Below, in pieces: positions 1 to 10,619 of a DNA stretch of 64,000 nucleotides. Source of the DNA: Xenopus tropicalis (taxonomy: Eukaryota > Chordata > Amphibia > Anura > Pipidae); NCBI RefSeq assembly GCF_000004195.4, contig NC_030680.2, forward strand, positions 6,982,995 to 7,046,994. Direction: 5' to 3'. Both the position numbers and the translations under genes were made by a program. The number at the start of each line of letters is the position of its first letter. The first letter of the stretch is position 1. The notes beneath the pieces were generated by a model. The model had not been told where the DNA came from. It made no database searches and worked only from the letters and a program-made list of their open reading frames with translations.

Positions 1-244
1 TGGCGTGTGTGTGGGGTGGGCCAGCTTTAGGCTAAGTGACCCGGGGTCAGCAAACGGACTGATCCCAAAGCAAACACTCGGATACAAGTGTGCCCGGGCC
101 CTCTGTGCCGTAGTGCTGGTTATCATGCAAGGAACACAGAGAGGCCACAGATAACAGCCACTCAACCTTCGGAGCCTTTGATAAAGTTTGGGTTTAGCCA
201 TTCATCCCCTTGTCTGACGTCCACAAACAGTAGCTTCCATATAC

Positions 245-1060
245 ACTGGCACAGGGGTGTGGGCGTTGGGCACAGGGGTGTGGGCGTTGGGCACGGGGAT
301 GTGGGCATTGGGTACGGGTATGTGGGCATTGGGCACGGGGTGGGGGCGTTGGGCAAGGGGAAAGGTGGCGTTGGGAACGGGGATGTGGGCGTTGGGGTGT
401 TGGGCACAGGGGATGTGGGCGTTGGGTACGGGTATGTGGGTGTTGGGCACGGGGATGGGGGCGTTGGGCAAGGGGGGTGTGGGCGTTGGGGTGTTGGGCA
501 CAGGGGATGTGGGTGTTGGGCACAGGGGATGTGGGCGTTGGGCACGGGGATGTGGGCGTTGGGCACGGGGATGTGGGCGTTGGGCACGGGGATGTGGGCG
601 TTGGGCACGGGGGTGAGGGCGTTGGGCATGGGGGTGAGGGCTGTTGGGCACGGGGGTGTGGGCGTTGGGCACGGGGGTGAGGGCGTTGGGCACGGGGGTG
701 AGGGCGTTGGGCACGGGGGTGAGGGCGTTGGGCACGGGGGTGAGGGCGTTGGGCACGGGGATGTGGGCGTTGGGCACGGGGGTGAGGGCGTTGGGCACGG
801 GGGTGAGGGCGTTGGGCACGGGGGTGAGGGCGTTGGGCACGGGGGTGTGGGCGTTGGGCACGGGGTGTGGGCGTTGGGCACGGGGGTGAGGGCGTTGGGC
901 ACGGGGGTGTGGGCGTTGGGCACGGGGGTGTGGGCGTTGGGCACGGGGGTGTGGGCGTTGGGCACGGGGGTGAGGGCGTTGGGCACGGGGGTGAGGGCGT
1001 TGGGCACGGGGGTGAGGGCGTTGGGCACGGGGGTGTGGGCGTTGGGCACGGGGGTGTGGA
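245..1060 (+). repeat. 21-bp G-rich minisatellite in znf143 intron
   Basis: About 38 copies of a 21-bp unit of the type TTGGGCACGGGGGTGAGGGCG, with G/T variants. Because 21 is divisible by 3 and the unit lacks stops, long open frames appear on both strands (VGVGHGG or CPTPSPP peptides). They are artefacts of the repeat. The runs of three to five G on the + strand are quadruplex-prone. Confidence 0.95.
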
Positions 1061-1215
1061 TGTAGAACTCTCATTTATGGCCACTAGGGGCTGCTGTTCC
1101 ATGCATACTATGTGCACAGCTCCTATTACTTTACCAGTAAACACATTAATACACAATAAATCTAGTTCTGCGCTAATTGCTCTAATGGTGCCAACCCAAT
1201 GTCCCTGTTCCGCAG

Positions 1216-1337
1216 CCGACGAAGTCATCAAAGGATCCCAGATCACCTACGTAACGGGAGTGGACGGAGAGGATGGGATCCAAACAACGCAGTCGGGCCA
1301 GCAGCTGGCGCTCATTGCCCAGGATGGCACATCCCAT
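1216..1337 (+). CDS. znf143: znf143 exon (post-zinc-finger segment)
   Basis: Acceptor is CCGCAG before 1216 and donor is CAT|GTGAGT at 1338. The exon begins with two bases completing a codon from an upstream exon outside the window, then 40 codons starting [15 protein letters not shown] and ending AQDGTSH in phase 0. It is rich in Gln, Thr and Gly, as expected of the C-terminal activation region. Confidence 0.92.
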
Positions 1338-4062
1338 GTGAGTTCTCTCCATTCTTTGTTGCCAACCCTGCCCAGTGGGGACTCTTCAGCCACTGCTGGT
1401 GTCTCCCAGAATCCTCAGTGAGCCCAGTACCTAATAACATCATCAGATCAGTAGCCAATAAGCTGAAGGCCAGGTCACATGGGGTCCCCAAGCTGTAGGT
1501 AGGTAGGCAGGACGGTGGCTGCGGAGGCTGAGTACTTTCCTACTGACACTTCCTATTCCTCCATCTTCGCTCTGCCATTCACTCGCTAGGCCTAAGCTGA
1601 TGCTTCTGACTCTTTTCCTTCTTGGGCCACTTTGGCCAGTTTATTGCTCGGCTCATTGGCCGTTTGAATGCATTAGTGATCAGGACTCCAGAATAAAAGG
1701 CTCTAAGTTTTCCCAGGAGCAGTAACCCATAGCAACCAATAAGCTATTTGCTTTTAAACAGGTGACCAGTAAATGCTACCTGCTGATTGGTTGCTATGGG
1801 TTATTGCACCTAGGCAAACTGTGTCTTTTTATTACATAACCCCCACATGACTTTATTGTAGGAGATAGAAGACAACCATTACATAGTAACATAGTAACAT
1901 AGTAAGTTGGGTTGAAAAAAGACATACGTCCATCAAGTTCAACCATAATGCCTATATATAACCTGCCTAACTACTAGTTGATCCAGAGGAAGGCAAAAAA
2001 CCCCATCTGAAGCCTCTCTAATTTGCCACAGAGGGGAAAAAATTCCTTCCTGACTCCAAGATGGCAATCGGACCAGTCCCTGGATACCCATTGGCCATGC
2101 AGCCCTAGGTTGGCCAGTGACCCACTAAAAACATGAACCTGGAATCCGCTAAGTTGACCATTTAGAACAAGTGGGAGTGGCCAAGAGACATGGGGCACCA
2201 TTGTATTTTATTGGTCACACTGGGTCACGTGCCCTGGCAACAGCCAAGGATACAGGGACCTTAACTGTTACTGTGTTAGCCAGTCGGGGCCCGTCCTTTT
2301 ATTCTTTTTGATGGAAAAGTTTGCCTTTAACCTACTTACAACCTACCCACGATGCCTTTTGGCTAACACTGGCCCCTTCCAGCTCCCTCCCGATGCCTCG
2401 CTCTGCATTAAGGGTCCCTCCCCACTGGCGTTTCCACGGAAAGTGTTAGATACCGAGTCAGTAGCCAGTGGGAAGGGAGTCTTAAAGATGGCGGCCATGA
2501 AGGGCCGATGGTGGGGGGTAATTGCGCCTCCGCTCTCCCATGTTTACAGTTTCCTTGTCTGTCACAGGTGGCAATAGTTGCCCAAGACTTATCTGCATTC
2601 CACACCTCTGCCACTGAATCAGGCCCCCAGCACAGCCACAATCTGGGGGGCAGTGAATCCAGACCTGTTACATTACTAGCCACTTCCAATGGGAGACAGA
2701 TCGCAGTGCAAGTAAGTAGCGCCCAGGACACGGCACCCCTCAAACTTGCCCCCCGGCACCTCCGGCCGTTTGCACCTTTGCTTGACGTGTTTGTAGTTCA
2801 GGGGGTATCCCGGCTCCCAGGATCCTTAGCCAAATGCTGGCTAGCTGAGGATTCTGGGGGATGTAGCTGGCAACGGCCGAAGAGCCCTCTGTTCTAGAGC
2901 GACCTCCCACCCATATGATATCACTGGATCTAGAATAAGGTTCTAAAGGGCACTATTGTCTCAGGGAAGATGCCTGTCAGCACTTGGGCTGTTCCAGGGG
3001 CTTCTCCTGCGGCCCAAATGCCCCCTGGGCTATCGGATAGGCCAGCAGTTTCCCATATAGTTCATTTGGGTTCTATTTTCCTTATTTGAAGCCAATCAGT
3101 CACTGGGTTCTGCCAGTTCATTGGTGGGATCTTATCTTTCAAGCCACCAGTGCTCATAGGATCAGCTGACCAGTGTGTCTTGCCCACTTAGTGGCCCTAA
3201 AGTAGCCCAAAATGCCCCAAAATTGTACAAGGGGTGTTTAAGTTAACTTTTAGTATGTTAAAGAATAACCTATTCCTAGCAACTTTTCAATTGGTCTTCA
3301 TTATTTATATTTTTATAGTTTTTGAATTATTTGCCTTCTATGATCCAGAGAGTAATATTCTTAGGCAATTTGCAATTGGTCTTCATTTTTTATTTGTAGT
3401 TTTTTGTTTTTTTAATGATTTCCGTTTTTGTTTGGCAGCTCTCCAGCTTGCATTTCAGCAGCTAATGGGTTGTTAGGATCCAAATTACCTTAGCAACCAG
3501 TAAAGGACCTGAATAGAAAATATAAGTTATAGAGTTGAAAAGTAATATAAGATAACAATAACAATAAAACTGTAGGTTTTTGGCTGCCGGGGTCAGCGAC
3601 CCCCATTTGAAAGCTGCAAAGAGTCAGAAGGTAAATAATTCAAAAACTATGAAAAACAAATAATGAAGACCAATTGAAAAGTTGCTTAGATTTGACCTTT
3701 CTATAACCTATAAAGGTGAACCAGGCCTTTAGGGCTTATTGGCCCACGGAAGGAGCCCACGGATTGGCCGGATAACGATTGGCCGGGTAAGAGGATTGCA
3801 TCAGTCTGTTGATGGGATCCTCTCCCACTAGGCCTGCATTGTGATCTGATCATTGGCCTGGGAGCCGTGTGATTGGATAAGCCTAATTGGGTAACGATCC
3901 CCTCGTTTGGATACTTATTTAAACGCATAATACAAAAAAATAACTTTTTTTCGTTTGTTCCCCCCCCCTTTTTTTTAGATCGGGGAACAGCAGTCATTGG
4001 AGGAAGCCATCCGAATCGCTTCGCGGATACAACAGGGCGAATCCCCAGGCATAGAAGATTAA
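1216..4062 (+). CDS. znf143: znf143 (Staf), 3' coding part, three exons
   Basis: C-terminal end of the zinc-finger activator ZNF143/Staf, which drives snRNA, tRNA-Sec and many mRNA promoters. Three exons are recognisable: 1216-1337, 2568-2711 and 3979-4062, all with AG/GT borders and compatible phases. Joined they encode the segment after the zinc fingers: a [11 protein letters not shown] block, an [12 protein letters not shown] block, a VAIVAQDL block with [14 protein letters not shown], and the conserved end [16 protein letters not shown] followed by TAA. The seven zinc fingers and the N-terminal activation repeats lie to the left of the window. A human-type internal segment expected between the first two exons was not found. 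Identification rests on strong match to the known vertebrate C-terminus and on synteny with wee1 and swap70. Confidence 0.93.
1706..1820. mobile_element. Palindromic MITE (CCCATAGCAACCAAT arms)
   Basis: Inverted arms: GCAGTAACCCATAGCAACCA and its approximate complement ATTGGTTGCTATGGGTTATT flank a short AT-rich loop. Related copies lie at 16150-16280, 42050-42185 and 42955-43070. Short, non-coding and hairpin-forming, typical of a DNA-transposon-derived MITE. Confidence 0.75.
1880..2090 (+). mobile_element. Dispersed repeat (ACATAGTAAGTTGGGTTG family)
   Basis: Contains the tell-tale strings CCATCAAGTTCAACC and TTCCTTCCTGACTCC. The same family appears inverted at 40040-40205 and as a fragment near 60440-60495. 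It is common in amphibian genomes; the class was not determined here. Confidence 0.7.
2568..2711 (+). CDS. znf143: znf143 penultimate exon
   Basis: Acceptor TCTGTCACAG, donor CAA|GTAAGT; 48 codons in phase 0 at both ends. It encodes [14 protein letters not shown], an [11 protein letters not shown] stretch and [13 protein letters not shown], matching the corresponding ZNF143 region. Confidence 0.93.
3230..3690. mobile_element. T2/Kolobok-like palindromic MITE
   Basis: Starts GTTAACTTTTAGTATGTTA and AACTTTTCAATTGGTCTTCA and ends with the complementary TGAAGACCAATTGAAAAGTT. Between these are inverted CTGCCGGGGTCAG and TTGGCAGCTCTCCAG segments. This is the commonest dispersed family in the window. 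Confidence 0.75.
3979..4062 (+). CDS. znf143: znf143 last coding exon
   Basis: The acceptor is an interrupted C/T tract followed by TAG. The 27 codons plus TAA encode [19 protein letters not shown] and the end GESPGIED, the strongly conserved extreme C-terminus of ZNF143. Confidence 0.95.
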   Translation: MGEQQSLEEAIRIASRIQQGESPGIED

Positions 4063-4531
4063 CCACTAATGGCTCAACCAAAGCTACTAGTTACTACTAG
4101 TTAACTCCCCGCTCCAGACAACTACACACTCTTCCAGCCCCCCCCTCCGCTTGCGTGGTATTGTGTGTAGGCCTCCAGCTGAACAATGGGCCCCCCCGCT
4201 CTCCACTTGGTTTGGCCCAGCGCCTTATTGACTTATAGAGACTTTAGGTTATTCCAAGACTTTCTACATTGTTGTTTTATCTGCACAACAAACCATCTGT
4301 TGACCACGGCAAATATTTAGAGAAAACCCAACATTTTTGGGGGGGGAGGGGAAAGGGGGAGGGGCTCAGCATTGGGGGACGGATTTGTATAATACAGAAC
4401 TTTTTTTTTGTGTGTCAAGATGGAACCGGAAACGGATGTTTGTCCCGTTGGACTCGTTGTAAATAGAGATTTGTGTTCCCCCCCCTGTTCTGTCTCGGAC
4501 TTTGGTCCCTCGTTTCTCAACCACAGGTCCC

Positions 4532-4554
4532 CAGTGCATGCTGGGAGTTGTAGT
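4532..4554 (-). promoter_or_regulatory. ZNF143/THAP11-type site in znf143 3' UTR
   Basis: On the minus strand it reads ACTACAACTCCCAGCATGCA followed by CTG. This is the extended SBS2-type ZNF143 motif (ACTACAA + CCCAGCATGC core; also the ACTAYRNNNCCCR promoter motif). Binding is not shown here; the match is by motif only. Confidence 0.6.
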
Positions 4555-4998
4555 CCAGTAACAACCGGGAACCCAAGGTTGGGGGTTACCCATGGAAGTC
4601 AATGTCATTTTCTTACCATAAACTGCCCTGTGTATATATCATTTCTGTATGAATGTAGTCCTTAGGTACATGCTGGTTTATCCCATCACGGAGGGGGCAG
4701 ATACTGTTTATAAGCAGGGGGTCAGCTGGTCTGCGGATGCTGCCATGTTGATTGCCTCGTAAGGTGCAGCAAGTGATCAGCAGAGGGCGCTGTTGGGCAG
4801 TGAATGGCTCAATATGGGAAGATACAGGGAGAATAGGATGAGCCCCTCCTATAAACAGACAATCTGCCCCCCTGGGGGGTATTTTAGTGTGCGTTTGTCT
4901 ACAGCAGACATTAAAACTGTAAACATTTCAGTGTACATGGGTTGCAGGAAGGCTGCCGGGACACACGCGTGTGCTACACTCCTGACAATTCTTCGATT

Positions 4999-5147
4999 CA
5001 AGATGGCGGCGACTTGGTTTCCTCCCTATGGTGCTAGTACTTTAATAACGCTGCGTTTTAGGCGTGGGCGGAGCGACAGGCGGCAGCCCCGCCCCCGAGG
5101 AAACCACAGAAGGTCCAATTCAACGTAGAGGATTCATTTCCGGAAAT
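4999..5147 (+). promoter_or_regulatory. Promoter-like cluster: YY1, GC boxes, ETS palindrome
   Basis: CAAGATGGCGGC at 4999-5010 fits the YY1 consensus. GTGGGCGG at 5064 and CCCCGCCCCC at 5087-5096 are Sp/KLF-type boxes. ATTTCCGGAAAT at 5136-5147 is a palindromic ETS site. CpG density is higher than in the surrounding 3' UTR. This resembles a housekeeping core promoter, but no downstream gene is recognised. Confidence 0.35.
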
Positions 5148-5447
5148 AAAACCCCCGAAAAGGTCAGCGTGACGGCAGCCGCGTCCGACGCCGGCGCTCG
5201 CGTGTTCATATACAGTGTTTTATTTGTACAAAAAAAATATGCAATAAAGACTTTGCTTTTTACCGAAGCGTCCAATGTCCTGTCCCTGTCCTGTTTTAAC
5301 CCCCTCGGACATGTAAATACGCCCTACAGTAATAAAGTTCTTTAAAGTACGTCGCTTGTTTCTCTGACGCGCGTTCTTCTAGGTCTTTAAAGGGGAACTA
5401 AGGCCTGGGAAAAAGAATCTGGATAGAAATTATTTTTTATATACTGT

Positions 5448-5841
5448 ACCAGCCCAGAGGGGCAGCAGCCCTATAATAGTAATGATCCAGGACTTCACAG
5501 TTGCCCCCCATCTTGGATCTTGTTAGGCCATCTTGTGTGTGTCAGCGGCACTGCACGTGCTCAGTGGGCTCTGGGGAGGAGCTAAGCTTACAGGGTGTGG
5601 AAAATCATCAAGCACAGGGTCAGACTGGGCCAGAGGGACACTGAACCAGCCCAGAGGGGCAGCAGTCCTATAACAGTAATGATCCAGGACTTCACAGTTG
5701 CCCCCCATCTTGGATCTTGTTAGGCCATCTTGTGTGTGTCAGCGGCACTGCACATGCTCAGTGAGCTCTGGGGAGGAGCTAAGCTTAGGGGGTGTGAAAA
5801 ATCATTAAGCACAGGGTCGGACTGGGCCAGAGGGACTCCAG
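5448..5841 (+). repeat. 197-bp tandem duplication
   Basis: Two copies of a segment beginning ACCAGCCCAGAGGGGCAGCA start at 5448 and 5645 and differ by only a few bases. The repeat includes CATCTTGGATCTTGTTAGGC and the inner AGGGTCAGACTGGGCCAGAG. Confidence 0.85.
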
Positions 5842-6007
5842 GAAAGAACCAATCCCTGCTGGGTGCTCTAGGGCCCATAGGCACGTCTGGAGAGGGGGCC
5901 TAAGTATGTGTGTTTGGGGGAGGGGGGCTGTGTGGGGTCCCTTGGGGGGGTGCAGGGCCCCTGTGGTGGCAGGCCTGGTGGGCCCGGTAGCCCCCAGTCT
6001 GACCCTG
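5812..6007. mobile_element. MITE with 15-bp terminal inverted repeats
   Basis: CAGGGTCGGACTGGG at the left end is matched by CCCAGTCTGACCCTG at the right end, about 196 bp apart. The interior is GC-rich and non-coding. A related fragment begins near 9779; a more diverged one covers 18006-18275. Confidence 0.65.
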
Positions 6008-6654
6008 ATCAAGTAGACTGCTTGATGTAGACAGCACTGATGTCTGAGCTGCCCTGTACTGGGGTATATAGTGAGTGGGGGGGCTACCGGGGGCAACTTT
6101 TGGGGCACGGACCTTCCCTGCTAAAGGGCTGCGAGGGTCTTGGGCTGCTAAAGAAGGTTTAATTCTTAAAATCCACATTCTAATCATATACACATGATCT
6201 CTAGCATCGTTAGAGTGCTTTACTATGTTTATTGAATGTTCTATTGTTTAACTGGACTGGGGGGCGCCCCCCCCCCCCCCCCCCCGTGCCTCATTACAGG
6301 GAGGCAGTAATTAAAGAGACACTGCCATCAGAATAAAGAGGGTTTAGTTTAACCTGAATACAATGAACAATATTTGGCCACCGCTCAATGTATATTGGAA
6401 AGAGGCTATAATTACCATTTCTTTCATTAGGCAAAAAAAAAAAAAATCAGTGTGTGGGTGGAGTTCCCCTTTAAACTAGAAACTGATCATTGCGTATCCA
6501 CTAAACTGTCGACTGGTGTTCGTGCCGGGAAGGGGGGGGCATTTATACTCTAATCCTACAATCCACGTGGCTACTTAGCTATTCATAGCGCTGCTGCAGA
6601 CTGCACCGGTGACAGCACTGTGAATCACATTTAATGAGTTTTTACTCAGGAGTA

Positions 6655-7575
6655 AAGGGGTTGTTAACTTTTAGTATGATGTAGAGATTAATCTGAGACA
6701 ATTTGCAATTGGTCTTCTTTTTTTATTTGTAGTTTTTTTAGTTATTTCACTGTTTGTTCAGCAGCTCTCCAGCTTGGAGTTTCTGCAGCTATCTGGTTGC
6801 TAGGATCTAAATGACCTTAGCAACCAGGGAGTGGTTTGAATGAGTGACCATGTAAGAGTGAATGAATGACTTAACCATGTAAGTGCCAGTATGAGTTGAA
6901 GGGGTGGTTCACCTTCAGGTTAACTTTTCGTGTGTTACAGAATGGCAAATTTATAGCAACTTTTCAATTGGTCGTCATTTTTTATTTTGTATCATTTTGA
7001 TCCTCTTCTGACTCCTTCCAGATTTTAAACGACTGCTCTGTGAGGCTCCAGTTTTATTGTTACTTTTTATTACTTATCTTTCTATCCAGGCCCCTCCCCT
7101 ATTCATATTCCCATCTCTTTTTCAAACCCCCCCCCCGTGCCATTGCCTTATTCAGTAACATACACAGCCTATCCAGTGCCACCTTAATATTAACTATTAC
7201 TATGACACGGAGCTTGATATTCTGAGACAATTTGCAATTGGTCTTCACTTTTTATGTCCTGTGGTTTTTCAATGATTTAGCAGCTCTCCAGTTTGGAATT
7301 CCGGCATCTATCTGGTTGCTAGGGTCCCAATTACCCTAGGAACCAGGGAGCGGTTTGAATGAGAGACAGGAATATGAATAGGGGAGGGGCTGAATAGAAA
7401 GATAAGGAATAAAAAGTAACAATAACAATAAAACTGGAGCCTCACAGAGCAATAGGGTTTGGCTGCCGGGGTCAGTGACCCCCATTTGGAAGCTGCAAAG
7501 AGTCAGAAGAAATAATTCAAAAACAATAAATAATGAAGACCAATTGAAAAGTTGCTTGGAACAGGCCAGTGGGAC
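6655..7575. mobile_element. Two nested or adjacent T2-like MITE copies
   Basis: Contains repeated blocks TTGCAATTGGTCTTC, CAGCTCTCCAGTTTGGA, GGTTGCTAGG, GGCTGCCGGGGTCAG and terminal AATGAAGACCAATTGAAAAG. The arrangement AACTTTTCAATTGGTC, GACAATTTGCAATTGG, then the complementary end indicates one element inserted in or recombined with another. A similar composite is at 14505-15225. Confidence 0.65.
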
Positions 7576-8160
7576 AGCACCCCCGGGGGTGGGCAGGGTG
7601 GCACCCATACGCCGGGTTTGTTAGGGCCCCGCTAACAGCTCGGTACACACAGAAGCCATTATGGGTGTTTATTTACTAAGCAGAGGCGTCGGGTTTAACA
7701 GGGGCCCCAATGGGCCTCTGAGTGATTTACTGCCCGACCCACTAATCCCCTATTGCTCTAATTAGGGCAGATGTACCAATTAACATAGACGCTCGCTAAC
7801 TTCATCTTCACACCCACAGCACTTGCCTCTCGTATATTCCCACCCCCCCCTGCCCCCCAATTCTTTGAATTGGTTGCCGGGCCTTTAAAGTGAAGCCTTT
7901 GGCTAATTTGCTTTTCCCTTAATTGCCGGAATCCTGATTAGTTTTGTACACAGGCCTAATTGGCATTGTGTCCCCTTCAGCCCCATAAGTGTGCCCATTT
8001 GCATTCAATCAGCTGCCATTGTTTCTGCCTGTTAAACAGACTGATTTCTTTTTTTTTTGGGGGGGGGGGGGGTTAATTGCTTTGATTATGAAGGGGTTAA
8101 TATAGAGACCAACTGACCCTAAGTGACTTTCCCAGTGTCCAAGACATTCACCCACAATGA
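7576..8160. other. Intergenic, no gene recognised
   Basis: Low-complexity T/G run near 8050-8072 and otherwise unique-looking intergenic sequence. I see no conserved coding, RNA or repeat structure. Confidence 0.5.
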
Positions 8161-8575
8161 GGGAACCTTCAGCTTAACGTTTAGTATGTTACAGAATGGC
8201 CTATTCTTAGCAACTTTTCAATTGGTCTTCATTTTTTATTTTGTATAGTTTTTGAATTATTTTCAAATGGGGGTCACTGACCCCGGCAGCCAGAAACCTA
8301 TTGCTCTGTGAGGCTACAAATGAATTATTGTTACTTTTTATTACTTATCTTTCTATGCAGGCCCCTCTCCTATTCATATTCCCATCTCTTGTTTAAACCA
8401 CTGCCTGGTTGCTAGGGTAAATAAGACCCCAGCAACCAGATAGCTGCTAAAATAACTAATTGAGAGCTAAAAAAACATGAAAAACCATTAAAAAAAATGA
8501 AGACCAATAATAATAATATCTACATTATATTAAAAGCTAATTTAAAGGGGAACTACCCCTTTTGATTATAATAAT
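8160..8575. mobile_element. T2-like MITE, ends TTTAAAGGGG
   Basis: AACTTTTCAATTGGTCTTCA near the left and TTTAAAGGGGAACTACCCCT near the right. Internal CTGACCCCGGCAGCCAGAAA and a palindromic GGTTGCTAGGG / CCCAGCAACC pair match the other family copies. Confidence 0.7.
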
Positions 8576-9149
8576 AATAGGTTGTGGGTTGCTAGGGTTC
8601 CTTATATTAATAATGCCCCCCCATCCCAAATCCCCAGGCCCCCTGACCCTACTAAAGATGGGCTTTGTGGCAGGTCGGACATATGGTTGGGGGGTTAACA
8701 GCTGGGAAAACAGCCCCGGCAACTGGACATTGGCACAAGGGGGCTCAGGTTGCTCCCTTTGATTTAGTGTTGGTCGGGCGGGGGGGGGCAGCTGTGCTAT
8801 GGGGGCACCATAAGTGACTAGCAGTGAGCCCACCCCACCTACACACCTGCTGCCGCCTCCATGGGGGGGTAAAAGTGTTGTGCCTGACGCTCTCTCGTGT
8901 GACTGTCTCCACAGGAAGCAACTGGTCCTGCTATGGGGCAACTAAAGGGAAAATATACCCTACATATGTAGGATGGCCTTTTCTTTAATAGTGTTGTAAA
9001 ATATAAGGGCAGGTTCTTTTGCACTGGAAGCGAGAGTTGCCATACCGCCAGGGTACACTGGGACTGGCCTAAGGACTAGGGGACAGGGTGGGTCACATTA
9101 GGACCCCAGGTTTTAGACAGTGGATATAATACTTATCATTCATACTGGC

Positions 9150-9535
9150 ATATCTGGAGTTAATGTAGTACTTTTCTTGCAGCGATCTTATTGGCGTGTG
9201 TTCTGAATCCATTTTCATCATTGATTTTACTGGCACGTCTGGGGTTAATGTAGTGCTGATTTTTCATTTTCTGCAGTGATTTTATTGGCATGTCTGGGGT
9301 TAATGTAGTGCTGATTTTTCATTTTTTGCAGTGACTTTACTGGCACATCTGGGGTTAATGTAGTGCTGATTTTCCATTTTCTGCAGTGATTTTACTGGCA
9401 CGGCTGGGGTTAATGTAGTGCCGATTTTCCATTTTTCTGCAGTGATTTTACTGGCATGTCTGGGGTTAATGTAGTGCTGATTTTCCATTTTCTGCAGTGA
9501 TTTTACTGGCATATCTGGGGTTGAATCAGTGGTCC
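9150..9535 (+). repeat. 57-bp minisatellite
   Basis: About six or seven copies of a 56-57-bp unit containing TGGGGTTAATGTAGTGCTGA, a T-rich run and TTCTGCAGTGATTTTACTGG. A diverged copy continues near 10082-10135. Confidence 0.9.
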
Positions 9536-10619
9536 TAATTAATGATGTGACTAATGGTCGACTTGAACCCAACTATAACCTGCCCACTCCCAACCCGTGG
9601 CCGACTCGGCCCGCGGATCCGTGTCTACTTATATACCCACGCATGACCTGCCCCATCTCTGACGACACGGAAGGGACAGGAAGGGGCAGGTGTGCACCTA
9701 TAAAGAGACACTGCTGGGACAGGAAGTGGGGCATAGTTAGGTTGCGGGTTGGAAGGGAGGCAGGAAGAATTCAGCCCAGGGTCAGACTGGGCCTGTGGGG
9801 CACTGGCAAAAAAATGGCCCCCGTTGACCCAGGCCTCCTATGCTAACCCAATATGGCGGTGCAGTACATGGTGGGGGGAGGGGGGAAGGGTGTAGCAAGT
9901 CCGGACTGTGGTGGGGGGGGCAGCAGCCCTAGTGGGCCCCAGACACCCCAGTTCAACACAAGCTTGGCCCGAACCCATCCATGACCCCAATATGTTGGGG
10001 TTGCCGAACCCGCCCGACACATGGGCAAACCTGTGGGCCCTGTGTGTTTCAAGGTCGGTTCAAACATCACTAGTCTGAATACATTTTCTGCAGTGATCTT
10101 ATGGGAATATCTGGGGTTCGTATAGAGCTCATGGTCTACTTTGTGCAGTGCTCCCCCCGGGCCTGGGCTACTTGTTTTTTGTATTTGGCATCAAACATTG
10201 TGTTTCAGGTGTAAGGACAGGAAGTAGTGGGAGATGGTGGAAGTACCCCCGTACCATTGAAATGCTGAGGGATTAATCAGAATTAGCCCCCAGCGCACAA
10301 GGGAAATACACATCCCATAACAATGCTTAGGCACCTGCCTGGGTATCACTAGAATGGATCAGGGGCAAGGGGGGGTCTTTGTATGGGTCTGTAATGGCGG
10401 TCAGCCCCTTATACATACACACAATGGGGCACCTCACACCTGAATGAGGTCTCTGTAGCCGAGTCTGAATGGCCAGACGGCCAGACACGGAAATGGCCAT
10501 TGTCTCATCGTTAGGTGCCTCATTGTCTCATCAGGGGCAGATACAGCGATATCTCTGGGGCCCCCAGCGGCCTTATTAGCCATATTGTAATGATAATCAT
10601 CTGGGCCCCCTTAGCCCAT

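Larger units (their letters stand above)
4063..5350 (+). other. znf143: znf143 3' UTR with poly(A) signals
   Basis: Non-coding stretch after the znf143 stop. AATAAA hexamers lie at 5145-5150, 5243-5248 and 5331-5336. The last two are followed by T/GT-rich DNA, so the transcript probably ends near 5265 or 5350. It holds a ZNF143-type motif (4532-4554) and a GC-rich promoter-like segment (4999-5210), listed separately. The exact end is inferred. Confidence 0.65.

Noticed and set aside
88..1246. Open frames of 290-350 aa on both strands in the first kilobase
   Set aside because: They are produced by the 21-bp repeat, whose length is a multiple of three and which has no stop in several frames; the peptides are 7-aa repeats.
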